This document shows positions 1 through 14,700 of a stretch of DNA of 64,000 bases, one piece after another (the stretch's first letter is position 1; each line of letters begins with the position of its first letter). Below the pieces are notes generated by a model. It did not search any database, was not told the origin of the DNA, and saw only the letters and a list, made by a program, of their open reading frames with translations. Position numbers and translations under genes: made by a program. The DNA is taken from NCBI GenBank assembly GCA_050084985.1, contig JBITNC010000002.1, positions 29,140,001 to 29,204,000 of the forward strand, given 5' to 3'. The stretch is from Nageia nagi (taxonomy: Eukaryota; Pinophyta).

Positions 1-2720
1 TACAAGACAAAAAGCTGAGTTTTCACCACAAGTAACAGGAGTTGATGTCCTCCAGCAAATTCTTTTAAATTATCTTCAGGAGGTCGGATGTGCAGATGAT
101 GCTTCCACTTTTGCTCGACGGTGTGTTTACTTCATAGAGCATGTATGTCTTGTTTTAATTTTTATGTTTGTCTTCCTTCTTGGAAATAAACAAACAATTT
201 GTTTCAGGTTTTACTTATGTCAGTGGTATAGAGATGATCCAAATGCATCGCAGATGCTTCCATATTACCATGGAAGATGGAACTCAAAATCTCCAGTACA
301 AGATTTTGGAGTTGGTACTGTACCTCTCTCTAGGAACACTGTTACAGAAATATCAGCAGCATTAGGTCAACAGAGATCTCCTGCTCGCGGATTTGATAAA
401 ATACTTGTTGCATTGCTGGTATACTCCCTGAACTATTTGATCTGTTAGTGTCCATTATGTTTTTGCATTTTTCTCAATATTTCTGATGAATGCCATTTTC
501 CATGGGTGAAATACATCATTTTTATTTGTGTCACAGGCCAGCTTACAAGAGAATTCACCAACCCCTCGTGCTAAGGCATTACGAGCTGTAAGTGATTCCT
601 GTACTCCAAAAAGTTGTGATGTGACAGGACATTTTTTTTTGCAATCTTCTGAGAATTGTGTTTAATTAGATTCACTTCGGGTGTCTTAGGTTAGTGCAAT
701 TGTCGAAGTAGATCCTGGAGTGTTAGGTGACAGACGTGTTCAGTCTGCAGTAGAGGGCAGATTTCTTGACTCTGCTATTTCGGTGAGGGAAGCTGCCATG
801 GAGCTTGTTGGTCGACATATTGCCTCTCGGCCTGATGTGGCTGTTCAGGTAACTGTTGACTTTATCACAGAATCTCTATTCGTTCAATGAACATTATGGC
901 TTTGTTTTTGAATCTGCTAAAGATTTTTTAATTTTAGTTTATCTAACTTCTATCTTAATTGTTTCAGTATTTCGATAAAGTCGCAGAAAGAATTATGGAC
1001 ACAGGAGTAAGTGTTCGGAAGCGTGTTGTTAAGATTATTCGGGACATGTGCATGTCAAAATGTGAGTTCAAAGAGGCCACTAATGCATGTATTCGCATGA
1101 TCTCTCGTATTAATGATGAAGAACTGAGTATACAGGTATGCCATTTCAATGTGGTTATCGAATTACTTCTTGGTAAGGTCAGTGAAACAAATTGTTTAGA
1201 TCTGTGATCAGAACCAAAACATGTCAAAAGAAATAATATTTTTGCATTGTATGACATCAATCTGCATAACTTGAGCTTTAGCATAATTTTGATCATTATG
1301 AAAAAAGCAAGTTAAGAAATATGTTAAACAATTATTCATGATGGTTATCCTTGTTGGCTTCTTGCCCCACTACCTCAAGCTGAAAAGTTTTGCTTCTTTT
1401 TCAGGTTTTGTGTTTATTTTACTTACAAGTAGTTTTCTACTTTGTTTCTGAAAATTCTTACTATATGCCATATGCTCTTCTGATCCTCATCAGATATTTT
1501 TTCCATTTAATGCTTGTTGCATTTCTGTTGTTGCAAGTGAAGTTCCTATTTTTTCAATTTGATAATGTTCTAGAAAGTTTGTGTAAAGCAGTGGTACTCT
1601 GTTGGTTCGAACTTCGAAGAAGCAAATACTGGGGTTATTTTGGTTCCTTGTAAAGGATCTTTCATGGTAGGAGAGTCCGAGTCCCTTTCTGTTTGAATGT
1701 AACTCAGCTTTATGCATTTGTTGCAGGATCTTGTCTGCAGGACCTTCTATGAATTATGGTTTGAAGATTCTTTTGATATACAGAGTCGTTATGCTAGTGA
1801 TGGAAGCAATATACCACTAGAAATAGCAGAGAAATCTGAACAGTTAGTTGATGTGCTGAGAAGTTTGAACAGCTATCAAGCACTGGTTACCATCATCAAG
1901 CGAAGTTTAGCTTTAGACTTTACCACTCAGACTGCAAAGAGTATTGGCACAAATGCAGTTCAACAGGCTGCAGTACGGAAGCGTTGCGAACTCATGTGCC
2001 AGTGCTTATTAGAAAGAATTTTGCAGGTACTGGGTTAGATGATGGAAGTCTTTAAATCTGTAATGCAGTTCAATGCAATTCAGATGCTTTAAAGGAGAAT
2101 ATCATTTAAGTTAAATTTTTACGTTTACGATTTTGTCAGGCAGAAGAGGCAAACAATGAAGGGTCGGAAATTCAATCGCTCCCATATGTTCTCGCATTAC
2201 ATGCATTTTGTATGGTGGACCCAACATTATGTGCTCCCTCATCTGACCCTTCACGTTTTGTGATCACTCTTCAGCCATATCTCAAGACTCAGGTATCTTT
2301 TTATATTTAATAAAGTAATGCAGGAATGGACATAACAGATTCAAATGGCATGGGTTCAACATTTGTGTATGGATGGATAAATAAAATTATTACATGGCTT
2401 TTTAATCTAGATGTGCTACTTAATATTTCCCAAGAAAAATCAGTTGACCTGATTCCCCTCTTATTAATTATGCGTTATTTCATTTCATTTCATCACTTCT
2501 ATAATATATGGTGTGGTTTGTTAAAAAATTGTGTTTGCTCTATTCAACAGGCTGATAATCGAGATGCAGCTCAGTTGCTGCAGAGCATAGTTTTTGTCAT
2601 TGACACAGTCCTCCCTTTGCTTCGGAGGCCCCCTCAGAATCTAGTGGAAGAATTGGAACGGGACTTGAAGCAAATGATAGTTCGCTACTCTTTTCACACA
2701 GTTGTGCATGCTTGCATAAA
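1..2720 (+). CDS. SCC2: SCC2 exons 1-8 (compact block)
   Basis: The first visible exon is read from base 2 and ends at 120 on two bases of an Arg codon, which exon 2 (from 208) completes to give [14 protein letters not shown]. That junction was chosen over a later donor at 143 because it restores the motif shared with animal NIPBL (an FYxxQWxRD pattern). Exons 3-7 all begin and end in phase 0 (537-587, 690-848, 968-1135, 1727-2026, 2140-2292). Exon 8 (2551-2720) ends on AA of a Lys codon. Introns are 87-591 bp. The encoded stretch is the central HEAT-repeat region: alternating amphipathic helices such as [18 protein letters not shown] and [17 protein letters not shown]. The reading frame is intact throughout. 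Confidence 0.93.
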
Positions 2721-5700
2721 GTGAGTCATTATCCCTTGCAGTTTCTTTTAAATAACTTGTGACATGTTTTGTCTTTGAATTTATATTTGGCCTGCCTATA
2801 CTTGCTGTTTATTTCTGGAAATTGCTAAGGAATAGTTTGGCAATTCATTGCTTGCAAAATATATACATTTTAAGTTTGTTCTCATTTCCTTTGCATATTG
2901 CTAATAAACACTAACTTTTGACCAAAACACACAACACTCAAAAACCACTGAGCATCTTCAAAAGTTGTAGGACACAACTGTGTAGAATCAAAGGAGCATG
3001 TTGAACCTCTTATCTGTTGGAGATGAAAAAATTTGGATTTCTTATACCATATAGAAATCTCCATAGAATAAAAAATAATTATTTATTTTTCATCCACATC
3101 AAGAAAGCTAAAAAACAATGTAGAACTCCATAATTGAAAGCTTTTCATGAGGATGAAGTTATCGACACTTCTACCAGGTTCAAAGAGAAAGGCACTCTGA
3201 AGTTGATTCACTGATGGAGGAATATTGTTTCCACCATAGTTAAGCACTCCATCTTTGAACATGTCCATAAGTGCCAGAAGTTGCCAAGCACTCCTCTCCT
3301 CAAGTCATTGCATCACGGTCATGATGATAAAGTCCTTAATGTCCCATGCGCTTGAACATGGACATGAACATCTTGCATAATTCTCCAAGAACTGCAATTT
3401 GATGATAAAGAGGTCCTTGGGCTCAAGAGAAGAATATTAGTCCGCAATCATCACTATTCATTACCAATAAAATCAGAAAGCAATGAATAAAGAAATTGAT
3501 TAAAAGTAGGATAGCCCAAACTTCGCTTAGAATGTTATGAAGGTGAATTAAGGCTCAGAATACAATGGCAATGTTGATGCTGCTGTTGACTGCTGAAATG
3601 CTTCCCATGGACTCTTATTCAAAGCACTAACCAAGACACATTCCTACAGTAATACCTAGAGTAGGAACCTATAATGAGATTACTTAACTGAACAATAGAA
3701 TTTTAACTGCCTCTAAATTCTAGGGCCTAAAATGCTAGTACTGAGAAATATGAATCTGAACTGAGGATATAAAATCTATCTAAATGATAAGTAAAAAGCC
3801 CATTTTTGATCTAGAGGCTGGAAAATATACCAGATTCCCCTCTGATAGATATTGATTTAATGAGTTGAGTGTTTCACATATCATAATTGTTCCAATCTTG
3901 AGTGGTGCAAACTTGTCTATTGTAGCCTCCAAAATAGGTTGGAGAGAATCTTTTATAACCTTATAATGCATTCATCTCAACATAAATTTCAAAGGCATGT
4001 CCATAGGCTGGTTATGTCTTGCTTTTGCAGTGATAAATTCAGTTTTCTTAACTATGAAATTGGCTAGTTCTATGTCAAATATCGTACTGTGAAACTTGGT
4101 ATATTTAGTTTTGTTGGTTGCTTTTAACTGTAATATAATCATATGACATTTGTTATGCAGGTGTCTTTGTTCTCTGTGTAAAGTTGTTCCAAGGGGTCTG
4201 AGCTCATTTGAGTATCTTGTTCGGAGATTTTTTAAGCAGTTAGAAATTTACAAAGCACGGTTAGAGCCTAAAGATAAACTGGTGAGACTTTTGTAAACTG
4301 AAACTTGAATCATGTTTACTAGATATGCAATCTTTCTGTTTGTGTGTCTTTTTCTCTCTCTCTATTTCTCTATATAAATAGAGAATGAAGAACACTTAAA
4401 GAAACATATACCGCTATTATGTAAGAGAAGAGAATGTTACGCCAAATAAACACATGATTTTTATGGAACTCGCTCCCTACAAAAGCAATCACCTGAACGT
4501 CAGAGTTAATGGGTAAGGAATCATCATTACTGACATCATACTTTAAGATTCAACAAGACAATCCATTTCCTGTTTTGGTTGTTTCAGTTCTACAGGGTTA
4601 AAATGCCCCTCCTAAATTTTACTTTAAATCTTGACATCCATAGTAAGTTTTAGGCAGACTTCTGACCCATCTCATTGCGGATAGTAAATGTAGTTTCTCC
4701 ATATATTCAAGCACAAAACACACAATAAGAACTAAATATATGAAATCATAACATTATTAATCTCTGATCTGAATTTGTTAATGATCCAACTAATAGAAAC
4801 AACAGAATAGTATACTAGTTATATCAAAATAGAAGAACTAAAGAGCAATAGAAGAATAATATCACTTTATAATATCAAATGAAGAGATGCTTGCAATAGC
4901 CAAATCCAGAATATTGTTGAATAGAAGTCCAAAGATGACAGCTGACACCACTTTGAGGGGGTGAACCTCCTAGCCATTTTAAGGGGCAACTCCAATAATT
5001 ACGATTAAGCAATGAAAATATGATTTTCCAGTGATTGTCATGAGACTTTCATGTGCACCTATTTATACAATATTATTTTTAATAATGGTATGGACTCTTT
5101 CGAGATATTGTGAGGTTTCCCTACAATGATCTTGATTGTGAACATGCTTTTTGGATAGTTTATCATGCTCTTTCCACTTCTCCAAAATCTTTGAAGTTAT
5201 CTCATGTTTCCAAATTTTGGCTTGTTCTTGAAGACTTTCAATATATTTTTCTTGGCTTTTGCTCTTCTGTTGAACCACTCTAACAAATGATACCTAGTCC
5301 TCATCTTCAGTCTTGTATTTATAAATTTGCTATGATGCCTTGCTTAGAGGTTTATTATCATGAACTTGAACACTTCGCATAGTGCCCATGTGATAATCAT
5401 TTTCTTCTTTTTTCTAATGCTTCCTTGATGGATGTCTTTGTATTTCTTGAAAACTTTTTTCATTTTTGGAGGTAAAAATAGCGTTGCCCTTGTACAATAA
5501 GAAAATTAGTTTGTTGATACCTACACACCAAAATTTTTGATTTCCCTCATATCTATGAGATCTCAATAGTCGCACAAGTAGCAATCCTTTCTAAAATTAA
5601 TGAGAGATGGTGCATAAGTGATATACTTGTGTTTCCATAGAATGTTCTAAATGAAAGTGTCTTCCTTTTCCTTTTTATGGGAAAATAATCGTCTTCTAGA

Positions 5701-8700
5701 ACCTTCACAACATCCTTCCGGATCCACATAAGATGATATATTCACACCCAATAGAGAACCATCTCTATAATCTAAGAAAATACTAGGATCACCTTGAAAT
5801 CTTTCTTTAACATGTCCAAATGATATGAGACAAGAGCAAGTGAATAATACAAATCATGACAAAAAGCATGAGAAACAATATGTTCATCAACATGAATACC
5901 ATAACAAGATTTTTAAGCATTAGGATATATAACCATAGCATACACCTGGATACGAACAAGAAAAATATCCCAACTAGTATTATCCATGCGCACATAAGTA
6001 ATATAACAAAGGGTTTCATCACAAGAATCCTCATGAATTATATTCTCAACTTTATCAACATCAATAGGAATAAAATTTCTATGTTCAATGAAGTGAAGCA
6101 CATCATAAAGAACATTTGCTCGGATATTCCTATGCTCCAAATTGTAAGGAAAAGCAATATTTTTACGAACCTTATCCTAGACATCTATAATTTGATAATA
6201 ATATAATGCTTCTTTTCCAAGATGAACGGAAGATTCAAATGTAGTGCTTTCATCTAGAACTTATACCTGTTTTGTCCATTTTACCATTTAGTAAAATTAC
6301 CTTATGAGTAGTTTCGATTTCTCTACCAATTGGAGGAGTAGCCATGTGTGACTGTTTACTAAGATCATCAATTGAATTCTCCATGTGCTTAAAGGAATTA
6401 GTTTCAAATGCACCATACACAGAATCATCCTTTTTACCATAATAATCATCATAATTAAATGGTGAATAGTGTAGATGGAGAGTAGATTGATCCTCAGTCG
6501 AAGCCTCATCAATACATGCATTACCAACATTGATACCGCCTTTTTTTATTGCATGAACCCATGGAATCATGTTGAATAAAGTAGTTTTCCATGAAAGTTT
6601 CGGAGAGGGGGACAATAGGGTTTAGGGGAATGTGTTTTGGAAACAATTTGGATTTGATTGGATTTTAGGTTTGGCTGGGAAATGACAGATTTTTATTTAG
6701 GTGTGTAAAATCCTTCATAATTGAAATCATCATACCATTTGTTCTTACAAGCCATGATATCGAATCCCAAATGTTTTTCTCCCTTAGATCTATGATAAAT
6801 AACTAAGTTACCGGGTTCACCTATGGGGGCCTTGCCCTGGGTTGGTGTTCGGTTCGCCTATGGGTTTGTTTAGGGTTCATAAAAATCCTCACCGGTTCAC
6901 CCTAGGAGAACATAGAGAGAACTCAGACAAAACCCAAGGAGGAAAGGGAGATATTTTACACTTTTTTTATGTTTTTTACTTTTTTTTTATTTGACTTTGA
7001 CCAATTCCATGTTGTAAACCCTAAAATTTACCTCTAAAGCACATGAAATTTCTAAACTACTTGAACAAAGGAAGTTGAAGAGTGATCCTTGAAGCTTCTA
7101 CAAGGATTATATTGCCATTCCTACTCATTTGCAAGTGTTCATTGCCTACCAAGAAGATCATCTAATATTTCTACTCATTTGCATTGGTTGTGGTTCATCT
7201 AATACTCCTGCATCATCTAATGTCAATGATGATGATGACATTGCTGATTTAGAAAATCCTCTTGATGATTAAACTAGTTGAACTTGATATTATTATTTTA
7301 ATATTAAACTTCAAGTTTAAACGATGAATTATTTAATATTTATCATGCATGTATGGTGTTTTAAATAACATTCAAGTTTATGGTTGTTTATATGATGCTA
7401 TGTGATACTCTAATCTTAATTTCATGCTTCTATGCTGCACATATATAAAAATTTATGATTTTTACATTTTTTTGTATGGACGAACCCAAAGGAACCGAAC
7501 CCTCCAAAAAACAATTTAGCCAAACCGGTGTACCGGATCCCAGAACCGGAACCGGTAACTTAAATAAATAACTATACCTTAGCAAATTTTTGTTTATTTG
7601 ATGAATACTACAATGTGATCAAAGACTGCAATCAAAATTTTAGATAATTCACACTTTCGCTATTGTTAATCCCCTAGAATGTACTTAGATAATTGACACT
7701 TTTTCTATCTTTAATTCCCAAGAATGTACTTAATTCAAAAAAATATGATGTAATGCAACTTGGGGGTTTGAAAATGTAATAATGTTTTTGAAATAAATCA
7801 GAATAAGTTGAAGTTTTGCATATAGTTCTTTTGGCTAGGTTTTTACTATGAACCATTTTTTTTGAAAAGTGTAGTCTTGTTGTAGAGGAAGTAAATTTGG
7901 TGTCCATATTGACACCCAAATTCTAAAATTGCAATAACTACCTAAAAATATATCAGGAGCTGAAATTTTGAATGTAGGGTACTTGCTTGAATTTTGGTTA
8001 TTTCACCAAAAATTTCTATTGCCTTTGTAGCTTAAAGGCACACCTAATCCCCTGGACATTGTGAAATGGAAAAATTCATGGTCATAAGAGGAGCTGCGAG
8101 AGTAGCATCACCTTTGACTGCTCTTGCTGTTCGTTTTCTTTACGAATGCTTGGATATGTTAATCCTCATTTTTCTTTTTTTCCAGTGTGTAGAAATGCTT
8201 ATGATTGTTAAATTAATATGCAGAGTTTTGTTTCTTTTCAAAATATTTTGTTCATAGCATTGAGAGGTGTGCATCATATGCATTCTTTTGTTCTTTTTTG
8301 ATATCTATTTTAAGTTCTCACCAATTCTGTTAAATTCCAATCATTTACAAACTAAAGGATGTTTTGTGTCAACATTTATCTTATTTCTTCTTGGCCAAAT
8401 ATATGATGCATTCAGAGTTGTAAAACTTGGATTGGAATCTGATTAAATCGCCAAAAATCGGAATCAGGAAAGGAAACGATTCGATTCAAATTGGATCCGA
8501 CTTTTTGCAGAAGGATTTTTTCCGATTCCGATTCCAATTTTTTTGTCCTGAAAATCGGGATTTTTTAGCAAAAACATGGCCAACGTTTTTTTAAGGATTT
8601 TTTTGGATTTTAAGGGTTGTTTTAGGGTTTTTTAGGAGTAGCACTAGATGAATGTTTTGATTCAGATTTTGTTATTTTTTAGCAGTAGCACTGGATGTTT

Positions 8701-11700
8701 TGAATCTTTTGATTCAGATTTTGTTATGTCACATTAGTAACCTTTAATGTTATTTGGTCCTTGACACTGGACATTCGATATGTAATAGTTAATACAAAAC
8801 TCTACAATTTCTTTGATATGCAATGTTGGATATTTTATGTTATCCTATATGGAATGTTGTCTATTTTATATGTAATGTTGAGATATAGCTAAAACTGATT
8901 TGTTTCAATGTCAAATAGGAGAAATTCCTTCATTTTTTCTTTATGCAGATATTTTTGCTGATTTTTTGAAAAAATCTGAATCCTGCAGCCAAACAATTCT
9001 GATCCGATTTTGATTTTTACAACTATGGATTCATTAGCTTTTGAATATAAACTATCCCAAGCCATCTTATTAGTTGATACTCAGTGACATAATATTCTCA
9101 CCTAAGTTACATGGAGTTTTGGGGAAGAGGGGGGGATCGTGTTTTGGGGATGGATGGATGGAAACCGCAGATGAAAATATATAGAAAAAATTAAAATATA
9201 GAAAAATTAAACTTACGAAGTTGGAACTTCAAATTAAAACATTTATAATATTAAATATTATAGTTTAATTGTTTTTTTTTTCAAATATTAAATATTTAAA
9301 AATTCAAAATATTAAAACATTAAAATATTAATATTAATATGGGGGGTGGTCGCCTGAGCGTGTGGTTATAAGCGACTCTCTCCTCTTGAATTCAATGCAA
9401 GACTGACTATTTGAGGCGAGAGGAGTAACGTGCAACAAGGATTGGTTGCTCATGTGGCGAATTTCTAGTCACGAGTGAAGATGTTTTCAGGTCAGGAACT
9501 GATACGATCTTTTGAACCCCATGCCCTAATTCACGTAGAGGGTGGGAAGATGCAGGCGATGAGATGGTAATGCGTTTTCAAACAATGAAGAATGATGATG
9601 CCCTAGTTCGTCTGTTTGATGTATGTGAAGATAAAGCGAAATTTTCTTAGTAAATATGACCATAGAAGTATGTGAAGAAGATTGAAGATATTATTGCATG
9701 GAGGTGTTTGTATATTCTTTGGTGTTGCAGATATGATTTTCTCTTGGCAGGTCAAGGGCGCGTGCAGCACTAGGGTTCCTGTTGTTGAGCCAGTATCCAT
9801 TTGGCAAGGTTGTGTCTTCTTAGGATTGATAGATGACCAACAATTCCTACCCTGAAGTGCGCTCAATACCAGCCTGAGATTTCCATTTACAACATCTGAA
9901 GGAAGTACAGGTACAAAAAGGATTCAGAAAACTGTTCAAGAGATGTAATTTGATTTCAGTAAAAGAGTTGTTATAGGGAAGTATGAGACGGTAGCAACTG
10001 TAGCAAAATAGAGTTGTATAAGAATAATAAATGGCTGCATCTGTGCTACAGATAGGCAATGGCTGGGTAGTTAGACGATGGTCATCTATAAATTTGTAAC
10101 AGGTTCCGAGATCTTGTTAAAAACCTGCATTTTTTGATAATATAATTTAACTTTATTATTAAAAAAATGAATATTAATATTAAAACATTTAAAATATTAA
10201 ATTATTAAATATTTGTTTAATTTTAAATTTGAAAGATTAATATTAAACATCAAAACATTTAATATATTTATTATTAAAACATTAAATATGAAACATAAAA
10301 TTTATGTTTTATTTTTATAAATTTCTGTTCCTGCCATGACAGTCGACAGACACATTTGGCAGCTCCTGGCCATCCTCAGGATATCTTTGTTTTGGCTGGC
10401 TGAATGGGGGACGGCCCTAGTTTTGGCTGGTTGTCCCGGGGAAAGCTCAGGCTGGGTGTCTCCAGCCGGGTATAGCCCCAAAGGCTGGGGGACACTTTCC
10501 CTGCAACATTGATTTTCATTGATTTGAGGTCTTTGAATTTCAGCTTTGTAAATATTTCAATCGTCAAAGAAACAGTTTACCTATATGTATTTTTAATGGG
10601 CAATATAATACGACTCTGAGGCAGATGTATCTCTATATTTATTTTCTTGTTATGGGGAAGAGGAAACAACAGTGCATATTTTTTGGAATTGCCAATCCGT
10701 AGGGCTTTTCAGGGCATGGATGGAGAAAAAAGTCAATTATCTATCTGCCATACTGTTAAAGATAGTTGTCATATGCCAAGGCTGGCTTCTATTGATTATT
10801 TTGGAAGAAAATATATATGTAAACCTTTGGTGAGGCTAGTACTCCAATTTGCTTAGGAATGGGATATCTTTAAAATGGATTTGGATATGTATATTGAAAT
10901 GAAGTTCAATTGTTTTCTAACAGGATTCCACGGGGGCGTTTTTCGTCCGCCTAGAGGAGGTATTCCCCCATTTTGAGAATGCAGGAATGCTTGGGGAACG
11001 TTTTCTGGGTGTTAGCTGTTTTTCAGGAACCGCTCAGATGTTCCTGAAAATGCTCTAGGGAAGTGGACGTTCCTTCCCTGTGCCCCCATTGGGAATGCCT
11101 GGCTGTTCTCGAAAGTGGCTAGCCGCTCCTCAACTACTCCTAGGAATGATCAGGTGTTTCCCTTGGTTTGGGTGGCCAACATGGAAAAAAACTCTCTTTA
11201 AAATTAAAAAATAAAGTGAAAAATTAGATGGGGTGGGTCCCACCAATGCCCCCACCCTTGAAACCCTAAAAATGACATTATAAACGTATGCAAACCTACA
11301 AAACATTTTATTTTTACTAACCCAAAAATTCTTTGACACAAGCCATGAAGAAAGACAGCAGTAAGGAGGAGAAATACAACAGCCTACTGAGCTAATAAAG
11401 ATAGTTTTATTGTATTTAGTTTTACTGGTTTACTATTTAGTTTTACTGTTTTACTATTTAGTTTTATTGTTTTACTACTATGATTTCAGACTTCAGTATT
11501 CTGTATTTCTTATTTCAGATCTATCATTGTGTACTAGACTGATTCAGATATAATGACATTATGTATTATGATCATTGGTTATGGTTCATTTTGATATTCT
11601 GATTCATACTTGATCTCTAATTTCAGATCCAAGTTTTATATACATGATTATATTGATAATAATAATGAAATTTCAAAAATTTGAAAATTCCAGAAATATT

Positions 11701-14700
11701 TACTAGTATTATACTTGCCATTCCCTGTTCTTTAGAACTTTTTCCCCTGTTGCCAAGGCCTTGTGGAATCATGGTTTTTAGAAAGATGTAAATGTGTGAT
11801 TTGCATGAATAATAGTATTGTACATGATATCAAGACAATGACATGAAATGGTGGGCTTCTTTGCTAATCAAGACCTTTTCATTTACATATTAAATCATGG
11901 GCTTAATTCTTTTTCCATTGAGCTTCAACTTTATAATGTGCCAATTAAGATATATAAACCCTAGCTATTAATTTCACAACTACAAATGCTAAATTACTCA
12001 GTAAAATATATATGAGACCCAAAAAACTCTACACATATATTGTATTGAATCACAAAATCATGGGATAACACAAGATCAAGCCTCCTAGAGGCCAACGTCA
12101 TCCTTCTAGGGTTACAAGAGTCTGAAACACACCAAAACACTGCTAAACTATAATACTACAAATACCATGCTGCTATTCACTGACTTTTCTACACTGCCAA
12201 ATGCTGAAATTGTCCAAATCACATTGCACACAAACACTGAAACCCTAGCTGCTAACTCCATTGAAGCTCTGTAACAATAACAAACCCTAGGTAGATTTGC
12301 CTCCCAAATCCAATCAAATAGCAAGGGCCATCACTTGTCTATCTTATTAGGACTTCCTTAAGAGAGGGATCATCACCAATCCTCAGAAAGAATGAACAAG
12401 GATCAGCCTTGTCTCAATGGAACCATGGAAGGAATATAAAATGACATAATAACAAATGCAATGATATCCCAAATGTGTGAAGCCAATCTTTTTATATAGC
12501 CCCAATGTTATAATTTTGCATTGAGTGGAGTCCACAACTTAAGCTCCATAAAGTCACTTAATAAAAATAAAAAAATATCATCATAAAATAATGTAAGGGT
12601 CCTAGCCACATTGTCTACCCCTTGCATAAGTCCTTAGGAACATTTTAAATGTTCTAAACTCTTTTTTAAAAATAAAAGTTGGGGACATTACAAACTTGGA
12701 AGTTGGAACAGAAATGTTTAAACATGCAACACCGTGTCTTTTAAAGCAAAACTGATTTTGTGGATTTCATTGCATCCAGATTTACTGGATAATAAAGAAG
12801 CAACACTATTATGGTGAATAAACGGGCATCCAATTAGTGAACAACCTTTAAGTGAGCAATCAGTTCTACTTATCAATGCCCTGATGCCAAACAGCTGCTT
12901 ACTTGGAAACTTCGTGAAACTGTAAGACATATTTGTGCATGGCCACTATATACCACCTTAAGAAAGCATATGCCCATCATTGCTAACAGAAGCATTGTGA
13001 AAATCAAGTTTTATAAGGGGAAAGGTTCAAATACTGATTTGCTATTTTATGTTTGGGATATTTTGAATGGAACTTGCACTTTCAAAGAGCATGGTTTTGC
13101 CGTGAAATTGATAAAAGAACTCTAGTTGACCACAGTAAAAATTTATTTTTGGCACGTTCTTGATCTTTTGCAGCTTGTGCTCCGTTGTCTTTTTTGTCTG
13201 GGCTTCTTGTTCGCTATGGAGCAGATTTGATTGGCACTATGAATAATGGTGAAGTCAGCATGGTGCAGATTCTTTCTCTGTATAAACATTATCTTCGTGC
13301 AGATGATTTTAATATTAAGGTCCGGTCATTACAGGTATTTTTACTCTTTTGTTTCTACAATTATCGTTTTTCTATCTATATTGCTACGGGAAACCAAACG
13401 GTTTTACTGTTCTTTCGGTGTTTTTTATAAGTTTGCATTCTTTTTATATATTGTGTAGGCACTAGGTTTCTTTTTTATCGCTAGACCTGAATTCATGATG
13501 GAAAAGGATATTGGAAGAATTTTAGAGGCATCTTTGTCTTCTGGTGCTGACATACGTTTCAAGGTATTATAATATCTGTTACATTTCAGTTGGCCTATGA
13601 GTCTGTTAGCTTATGATCTAATTTTAGTCAATAATATCATTGAAGCAGATGCAAACTTTACGCAACTTCCATGACTATCTTGTTGATATTGAGGAGCAAA
13701 TGGGGACAGATGACTCAAATAACTCTTCTAAACACAGAAATCGACCAGAGTCTGGTCGTGCAGTACCTGTTGCTGCTGGAACGGGTGATAGTAATATTTG
13801 TGGAGGTATAATCCAGTTGCATTGGAATAACATATTGGACAGATGCTTGGATATGAATGATCAAGTTCGCCAGTCTGCTCTAAAGGTACAATGCCTGGCA
13901 AGAACTTGTTTTATGTAATTTTTCTTCTCTGTTTTCTTTCCATGGCCTGATTTTATAGCTTTCTTAGTGTAATTTTACTAGCATTTTCGACTTGTAAACC
14001 TCTTTTTGATGCAAACAATAATTGTATGCTTCATTAACATTTATTTTTTTAATATTTTAATGACTAGAAATAATGCATTTTGAAACGGTTTTCCGGTATA
14101 TTTATCAGCTTGTGGAGATTGTGCTTCGGCAAGGTCTCGTTCATCCTATTACATGTGTCCCATATCTGATAGCTTTGGAAGTTGATCAGCAGGAGCTAAA
14201 TTCAAAGCTGGCACATCAGTTGCTAATGCATATGAATGAGAAGTATACCGTTTATTTCAGTTTGTTTTTTTCCGGATCGGCATCATTGTTTTTCATCATA
14301 TGCAGAACAGATTTTACTTGTAGTCTAACATGGTCATCCTTTTAGGTATCCATCATTTTTTGAAAGCCGCTTGGGTGATGGTCTACAGTTGTCATTCAAA
14401 TTCATCCAATCAAGTGCTTCTAGTTCTGTTCAATCATTGACTACTAGCAAGGGATCAACAAATGCAAAAAGTAAAAATGATGGGAGCACATCAGCAGCTG
14501 CCAAAGTGGGAATATCTCGGATATATAAGCTTATTCGTGGCAGTCGTATCTCAAGAAACAAATTTCTGGCATCTATCATAAGGAAATTTGATTTTGGAAA
14601 TTGGAGCTATTCTCCACTTCCATTCTTAGTGTAAGTTACAAGCATATTCTTGGATAATTTCTCAATTTAATCTGATCTCAAGAAAAATGAAATCTTACTA

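Noticed and set aside
143-150. Alternative donor for SCC2 exon 1 (GTATGT at 143)
   Set aside because: It keeps phase with a downstream AG but loses the conserved [10 protein letters not shown] junction.
164-448. 94-codon ORF as a separate small gene
   Set aside because: It is intron sequence plus SCC2 exon 2 read through both splice sites.
964-1296. Minus-strand 110-codon ORF opposite SCC2 exon 5
   Set aside because: Shadow of a conserved plus-strand exon, with no motif of its own.
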